Assembly: GCF_001949145.1 (NCBI RefSeq)
Contig: NW_019091616.1
Span: 7,045-69,044, forward strand
From: Acanthaster planci
Lineage: Eukaryota > Echinodermata > Asteroidea > Valvatida > Acanthasteridae
Direction of reading: 5' to 3'
Length of the DNA stretch: 62,000 bases
The translations under genes and the position numbers were made by a program. A model generated the notes under the pieces. The model searched no databases, was not told where the DNA came from, and was given only the letters and a program-made list of their open reading frames with translations. Shown piece after piece: positions 49,601-58,600 of the stretch; positions within the stretch are counted from its first letter, which is position 1; the number at the start of each line of letters is the position of its first letter.

Positions 49601-52600
49601 ATCTGACATGTTGGAAATAACTTTGGACACTCTAAACATGTGATGCAGAAGAACACATTAACGCTTTCCCTTATCTACATGCATGCTTTGTCGTTCAATT
49701 CAAAGAAACTGCCAGACATGTAGAAAGTATGTGTGCAAACTTACAAGGCTGTTATCGGATGACGTTGAGTTCCAAATTATGAAAATGGGTACCCATAACC
49801 ACCTGTCCAGATTGCGGGTATATATTAACTTTTCAGAAAAGGGGAAAGTAGTACAGTAGTGTGAATTTTGGACTCTCAAACTGCGGACATCTTGGTACAT
49901 GCACACATGCCGGTACTTGTACATGTAGTGTTGTGCAAACATAAATGAAGATTGTCAATGTTCAATCAATACAAGGGGAAACAGAGCAGATTTCATAGGA
50001 GTCCACATTTCATGCGACACATGAAAAGTGTTTAGAATCAACCAGCCAGCCAGCGCTGTATATCATTTAAGGCCAGCTCCCATGATGGGCTCTCACCTAA
50101 CGGGAATGGCTTAACTTTCTAAATTGTTTATGAATGTATGTATTGTCATGCTGTTTCTTTTCTTTCAAGGGTATTTCAGTAATTCCCATAAATGTGCACT
50201 ACTTGTATTGGTAACTGTACAAAGCACACATTCTTGTTCACCATTGTATGTGCAGAATAACAGTTTGAAAAAAGTGTGTTTGACAACCGCTGAGGAATAC
50301 TTCAAGCATGGAGATATACAAAATCCTCTGATGCTCTGACAGGTTCAAGCCTGTCTTTGAGGGAGATCCAATGCTGTAATAATCAGAAAAGTTGCTCATG
50401 CATGTGACAGATTGCTTGATTAATTTAAAAGGACAGCCTATTAGGTAATGGATGGAAAACAATTATTTGAATGGCTAGGCCATTGGGCTTCAGCCTCATT
50501 AACCATACACTCTCTTAGTCCCTTGGGTTCCAAGCTGCTGATTTTAATATTAGAAGCCATGGTTAGGTGCTGGTCAAATCTGAAATGACCACAGATCTTT
50601 GACTTGCATTGTAGCATAGGATTTTGTGTATGAACCTGTACGCATCTTTGCACAAGTACAAAACAGTACCAGTGATTCATTTTATATTGTATTTTATGCT
50701 CTTCCATTTCAGAAGTCTTTTCCAGAAACTATTTTGGGACAAGGTAGTGTGGCATTAATTGTGACCTCTGAAAATTGCCAGGTGCTGATTTTATTTTTCT
50801 TCACCATACCACATCATGTGAATCAAAGGTAACCAATGTTACTGCGTGCTACTTCAATCTGTCCTACACTGTCCTGAGTTACATGCAAATTTTATGCAGT
50901 TTACTGGAACCCCTCCAAGTTCCCAGGTCCCCTGTCGAGGAACCAACAACATCACGAGGATACCTGCGTACGAATCTAACAATTCCTCAAGAGGTTTCTC
51001 AAGAAGGAGAATTAAAAGGTAAGGGTGCGGAAATTGATTAACCTTCTCACACTTACACGTTAATTTAGTGGCTTCAATTAAATCAGCAGGGAGGACTATG
51101 GGATAAACTTGTCAATAATCAGAATGCAATGAGTCTCTGGCACCGCGGTGCAAAGCGCACATGTGCATACATGTACATGTGGGTAGGCCTTCCCCACATT
51201 AAGGGGACAATTATTCTTTTGTTAGGAATGTTGGAACTGCATTTTACGGGGGAAAAGATTTGTGCCCTTTACAATATAAACTGGTAACAAGTACATGTAC
51301 ATTGTGTGTTGTACGTGTGCAAAAATGATTAATTCTCTCTGGCATTTTCTGCTCCATGCTTTGCAAGGTGTACATGTAAATGACATGCAACATTCTGACA
51401 TACAGCAGTGGCAGAACTTGAGTTCATTAAAATACTATGTGCACTGTCTTCCTGTATCATCTTAATGGCTCTGTATCCACCCTTGCAGTGCCATGAATGT
51501 AACTTTTTTTTATACACATGTGCTGCAACATGTGAAAACCAATCAAGCGACAATCAGTTGTTAACAAGAAGACTGATCATGAGCTCGCTGCACACTACAA
51601 AGCCAGCATATTTATTTACTTTGCTTTTAAAAGATGAGATATGAATTGAAAAAGTGATGCACAGGCAAAATGCCACTAATACTACTAATAATAAACTTGA
51701 CAACCTTATACATTTATTGAGGTTGCCACAAAAAAGGCTACATGTAGTACTGGCATCTGCTCCAAATCCACCAACTCTACCAAAATGTCTGACTCAACAA
51801 CATTTCATCCACTGATATCATGGAGATTTGAATTTTTATTTAATTTCTTGGGAAAAAGAAACAGCTCTAAAAAGATATACGTGTGCATCAAACGTTTTTA
51901 TCAGTGTCAATTGGCTGTTCAGCTGAATGCAATATCTTTCAGGAACAAAAACATTACAACAAAAACCTTTCTCGGCAATTCACCAACATTCTAATAAAAT
52001 TATGTACAACCAGTCTTGTTTCCATACCACAAGATATTTACACAGTAGGCTTGTCATCCACTAGACCATCCAACACTTCTCCCCCATCCCCACCCAGGGG
52101 AATTAATTAAACCATTCTAGTCTTGTCCCTTCTTCCCACATTTCTCATAATTCTGACATTTCCAACTAGCTTCAAAATCCTTTTGCTCACAATTACTAAT
52201 TGCATTAGATCCTGCAGGGTTAAACAGTCCACTATTCTAACAGCACAGGTGCAGAGTTTGCCAAGAAAGGCCTTTTCACACAAAGAGCATAATAAACACG
52301 ATTTTTTTCCTCTTTGCGACAGTGTCTGGCAACTGACATAGGCTAGGGGAAGTATTCAGGTTAAAGAAACTCTGACGTACACATTTATCAATGACAAACG
52401 AGAGGAAAGGCATTTAATATTTTACAAATGCAAAACTTTCTTAGGTTTTTTACTCGGTTTCTTTTATCTCCTCTCAATTTCCCACAAAAAGTTTCATTCA
52501 TTTTCCTTTGTATACATGAACACATGCAACATACAAGTACCGGTACCAAATATTTCATTCATTCCTTATAATTAACTGTAATATGCAATCGTCCAATTAA

Positions 52601-55600
52601 CCGATTAACCTCAAAAGTCCAAATATGGAAAACAGTGTACATAATTTTGGGGGGAGCATCATTGTGAAAAAGGCATAAAGATTCAGAAGCAGAACACAAC
52701 AAATCCAAGGCTAAAAATCCACACTGTCTCTGAAGCGTCAACAGCGATTACTTCATGATCTGATGAGCAAATTTACTTTGTGATTTGGATTAATTGTTTC
52801 ACCTCTGGCAAGCCAGTGCAAATGAATGGGACTGCTATCCGAAACAAACAAAAATCATGCCCACAGTAATACATATACATTATATGCAGTATATCAGGTA
52901 CCGGTGCGGCTACAATTTGTTCAGATTGCACTATGAACGACAAAGCACTGGGATCTGATGAAATACTGATGAAACACTTTTATTTAAGAAACCAAACCTT
53001 CATCAATTGAGACATCTTTAAGGTACATGTACACGCAGATGCTGAATAAAAAAAAATTACACACACTGCACCCTGCATGCAGAGCTACATGTACATGTAC
53101 CACTAAATAAACTTTGCACAGAGATTCCTGAATAGTACATGCATGTACATTTAGAATACCCAGTATACGTGTGCTGGTACATGTATGCAGTGTATGCATG
53201 TACATGTATGTCTTCCCTGGTGCATACTTATGCAGATCTGTAATGGCCAATGGGAGTGCCCAGAAAAAGATTCCCTTAAAAATAACATTCTGGGTAAGGA
53301 AGAGTTATTCCATAACACGTTTGTAGCAGTCCTGGATAACTGTAAACAAAAGGACAAAACTGTGGCAATCTCTGACGTATATCTTCAAAGTCTCGTTGGT
53401 GATGGCAACATCCTTGCTTTAACTCCGGCCTCCCTCCCCCCCAGCAGGAGGACCAATTACAGGGAAATGTAAATAATCACAGGCAATCACGGTACTCGGC
53501 AGTCTGAGGTACAGAATAGAACTTGCCCGCACCGCATCTCTGAGAGAAGCTTCTCAATTTCCCCTGGCCACCTGCTGGGGGGCATCCTGACAAAGGGAGG
53601 TTGCTCCGTTATCCCCTTCCTGAGCCATCCATTACAAGAGGCAAAATTACATCCCAAAGGGACCACAACTACCACTGAAGAGTTAGCATTTCATCAATAA
53701 AACCTGTCCTTTTATGGTGCTTTTAATGCGGTAGTATAGCTTTGATCTTGGACACTACTTTTAAATCACTTTGTCAGTTTAGGATAAGAAATACATGTAA
53801 TATTTTTTGCTAAAGACTATGAATTGATACCCGTTAGAAGCTATATTTAAAACTTAATATAATGTACAGTGTTTCTCGTAAAATGTGTAAACTGAGTTTA
53901 GAGATGTACATATACCAGGTACACGTAATCAAGAGAGATCTACATGTACGGAGACTATTATACAGTCTATGATCAGTAAATGTACTTGTGGGTGACATTT
54001 GCACAAAACTGAATTACATGTATTTCACTTGTATGAAGTTACATACATGTTGCACCATTCTGTGACTGATGTTGCAGTACATACTACAGAAAATCTAATA
54101 TTTATGAGTTGTGATGGCGATACAGATTTTTTTCATGATTGTTTTTTCTCCAAGTGATATCGCTGATAACTCACCTACCGGTACAAATTGCGCATGATTA
54201 AAAACTCCCCGATACTGTAAAAATGAATGCATAAACAATATGGCTTGGAAAAATAACTGTCATCAACTACTAGCTGAAACAATTTTGTTTGTTTCACTTC
54301 TTGCATTTACCTGATACAATTCTGCTCATAATTCTAATTTGATCACAAACCAATCATTGTATCTGTGGCATCGGCACCACGAAATGTGTGAAAACTGTCC
54401 ATTAACTTGACCTGCCATAGAAACTTGGGGTTTGGATACTTTAGGTAACAAACTTCAAGTTGGACAGATGTTAAAAACAAAATGAAGATATTTTAAGATA
54501 AATGGCTTTTCCAGTTCTGAATTCAATCATAAGGTTAACACAAATCTCACAAACAAGCTTGAATCTTTAACTGGTGATTTATTAGAGCAACAGAAAAATA
54601 AATGTCCACTGTTCTACAAACCAGTATCAGACACAAAACAACAGTAACAGCTGTGGGAGTATGTTTCTGGAACACAGTTTTGGTGCAATCTAGTGCATCA
54701 GCTGTGCTAGAGTTTGGGTATGTACATGTGATGTGCACCTCCCAAAATGGCTGATTTCTTCCGTTTGCTATCAAAACTTAAACACTGGACAAACCTGTAA
54801 AATAATGGCAACAGCAACATTTTCTTTGCTTGTAGCACTGTCCATTCACGTCAGGCTCGGAACTGTTTGACATTTAATGTTTTTGGAATCCTCATGAGCC
54901 GTTATTGAGATTCGGCCTGAGGTCCTTTTTTTTTCTTCAGAAAACTTAGGCTGAAGAAAAATTGCCAACATCAAAACGATATCGCCATTGTCCCAATATT
55001 CAATTTATTTTTCAAAATGCTGGTGATCCCCATTTTTAAAGACTATATGTGACCTGGCACGTCAAAATGAGCGTAAAGTCGCATTCTGCTCTTTCTTGTT
55101 TTGAGGGTTCACAGTCAAATATTGAAGTGGTCAACTTTGGCATCTTGTAATATTTTGAAAGATTAACCCCTCCATTTAATTCCAATTTTGTTAGCAGGAT
55201 CAGATATTTTAAAATGTCATTTTCTCAGCAATTTCGATGATTGGATTATTTGTGCCAGGTCAACAATGTTGAAACAATATTAGAAAGACACAAAGCTGTC
55301 AGAATAATGCCACGTTGTCACCTCATACTTTTACCATAAGTGTTCCATGTACATGTACATACCTTTGAAAAGCTTTCTTTCTGCTGATTTAAAACTAACA
55401 ATATCTCAATTTTTGAAAATTCCGACTTTCAGCTCATTTTGTGGTGACAGGTCACATATCATATCATGACAATAAAATCATGACATCATCTACCACTGTA
55501 CATGTACATGAGCAAGCTCTTCAGCCACAATCCCACTGGCAAATATGCATGAATTACTTTACACTGCATAAAAATCTAATCCAAGACACAAACAGCATTA

Positions 55601-58600
55601 CACATTACTATCAAATACATGTACCGGTACTGTACTTGCATCCACAGTTTGTCTGAAAAGCTGATGCACACAGATGTACATACAACGTGTTTTTTGGCAA
55701 TCGTGGACGTTCCTATTGTCCTCTTTTGTTCATACTTTTAATTTTTTTGGAAGGCCTCTAATAATGTTTTATACACGTTTGGCAATCATGGACATATCGG
55801 GAATTGTGGACGGTCTTTAATTCTTTTGTTTAACGTCCACGATTGTTTGGGAACATCAGTGCAAGTATGTACACTGCTAACAAATTTATCAAAACTGACC
55901 CATTTTAATTAACATGTGTATCTGCCACTCTCCAAGTACATAATTTACACCTTCCAAATCTACCTGAAAATATTTGTCATCAATTTCACTTTAAAATGAA
56001 CCTTTGTATCATGATCCTTTCCAGCAATTTAAAAGTGCAAATTTGTTTCACGGACTCTGGTGTATCCCCTTGAGTATGCTGCCTTCATTTATGCAACCAT
56101 TAATTCCAAGCATCTGTCATCGCTGTCAAATTGATGAAAAGTCAAGTCCATCATTCACAGAGCAGAAGTCGCTGCCCCAATGAGCCCTGCAGTAATTTTG
56201 CTGTCATCACATGCTCAATTACATGTACCGGTACATGTGTGTTTGGTTGCACGTGTGTCAAGTAACATTGTGTGACAGTGTTTGTTTTCCCCCGGGTGGG
56301 GTTTCTACAGGCAAATACTGTGCCTCCACCCTGAAAAAAAAATATGTATCCATGCATACCAGAAAATTTTCATTCTGATTGACCAAGCTCCCAAGGGCGT
56401 GTGAAATATTCCTAAAATTGAAGGAATGGGCTCTGTTTGCTGCATGCTACATGTATGTGTGTGGTTTCTGTACTCACTATTCCAAGCCATTCCAAAACAG
56501 ATGGAGGTTCTCTTAGCACAAAATTGTGTGCTCATAGGGCTTCAGCAGGAATCATGAACTTGAGCCCGGGTCTCTTCCAAGGACACCCATTGCTATGTGT
56601 AACTACTGGTTCTGCACTGTAACACTAGAACCGAAACTGCATCCCAATGTCATCAGAAGTTCCAAACCGTACTGAAACTAAAGTGAAGGGACCAAAGTCA
56701 CACCGGAGGCAGTGCTGTCCAATGGCAGAGGATATCCCCTGCCCATGGCAGGCTCTCAACAGATGCATGGGCTCAGGGATGGAGGAGAAGCAAGTACATG
56801 TACCAGTACATGGACATCGTACATTGTATGCAGAGAGAATCCAGAAGGCTCAAATGAATCCTTGCCATCACAATGACCGCCATGAATTATTTTGATGAGA
56901 TCAGAGATACCAATTTTTATAAGCAAGGGGGCAATTTACACAAACCACTTGATCATTGTAGACACTGTGCATGTATGAAGAGGGTGCTGTCATGAGCCTT
57001 TCCACAGTGTTTACATACACAGTAGACAAGGGAATACAGTGCAGAAGGTGTGGAAATAATCAGTGTACAGTATGAAACCATCCAAAATTGTCCTTTGGGG
57101 GGTCCGGCATATTCATCAGGTTTTCAAAATAAGCACTGCCTCTCATTTGATTTCAATAATTACATGTCCAAACTGACATGCAGAAGAAGAGCCATCAATC
57201 TTGCACCTCATTTCTTTTTTTTTTCTGAAGACAAAAACAAGAACGCATTCAAGCCGAGCAAAAAAGACTCTCCACTCAAAAGTGTGCCATGTTCTACGAT
57301 CCATCAAGGATTTTCAATAATTCGATTTTCAAAACAAAACACAACCTGGCAAATGGGACTGCTCAGGAAAATCCAATGTCTATGCACAAACACATCTCAT
57401 TCCCTCCTCCCCAATAAAATCTTATCTCCAGGATCGGTTCATTCTGCATCACTTAGAATAATGTTTCCTTGGCAGCATGAGGCAACGCATACTAATGCCA
57501 GCCAGCGTATAACATAAACTGACACATCCGAGCCTCTGAGCATCCATTCTAAAGTGGCAGAGAAACGTACGTACGCTCTAAAATTGAGCCGGTTTGGGAA
57601 AGCGCAAGGCAGGGGGAATTTATTGATTAGGCGGCTCAGGTCAATATCCATCACTGATCAGGCCGGTCTGCCATCATGTTGCCGTTGTGCTGGTGCCTAC
57701 TTTCCTGTGCAAAGAGCCTTCTTCTCCCTCCTTAATATGAAAATCCAGCACAAGGTCAATTTTAGAATCCATGGGTATGTAAGCGCATGCTGAGATCTAC
57801 ATGTACTGTAAGTAATTGCAACAGGGATGCATGCAGCTAAAAATTCTGCCGGTTTTACATGTACACACCAGTAAGTTCTTTAAACAGAAACTTAATGCTC
57901 CATTCAATTTCTTTGAAATAAAGAGGTGAAGGGGAGTGACAACGCAGGAAGCATACTGTTCAGTGTACATATACTGTAATGGGTTTCACACAGCAACAAT
58001 GAACAAAACTGCCATTAATCCCAAGTCCCTTGGCATTTCAAGTCAGTAGCCTTCCTTTTGAGTTCTTCCAAAATCCTCCATTTTGAGAAACATCCGGATC
58101 TAGTAAAGTGAACATAATGGTGGAGGAGCTCAATCTTCTTGAACTGTACTAAATCTTTCAAAAGCCTCCTGGAGGACTTTGAAGGATCAGAGAAGGTTAG
58201 AGGTAAAGAAAACAGTTGGGCAAATGGTGCGGAATGTGCCATGTAACGGATTCCCATCAGAGCTTGGAGTGGGGTTCACTCTGCCTCTAATCAGTCACTA
58301 ACCCCCCTTCAATCATTCCCAACACCATCTGACTCCAACATTAACACCCCACTTTTACATGTACCTCACGGCGGTATCTGTGCAAATACGTCTCAACGTG
58401 TTGTCACAGTCGGCTATGATCATATCATGTTTGCATTTTCTCTCCCAACAGATCCACTCCTTTGGATGCCGAGCAACCAGATCTCTTGGCCGAATTCTTA
58501 TTTTGCTAAGATCCACTTTCCTGATGGATATCATGTCATGTGCGTAGAGGCAGTGATAGATTAAGAAAAGAACAAGGATAGCAGCACGGCTATGTGCCCC

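Noticed and set aside
53185-53472. Plus-strand ORF of 95 residues
   Set aside because: Starts in an ACATGTAC array and shows no domain or splice context.
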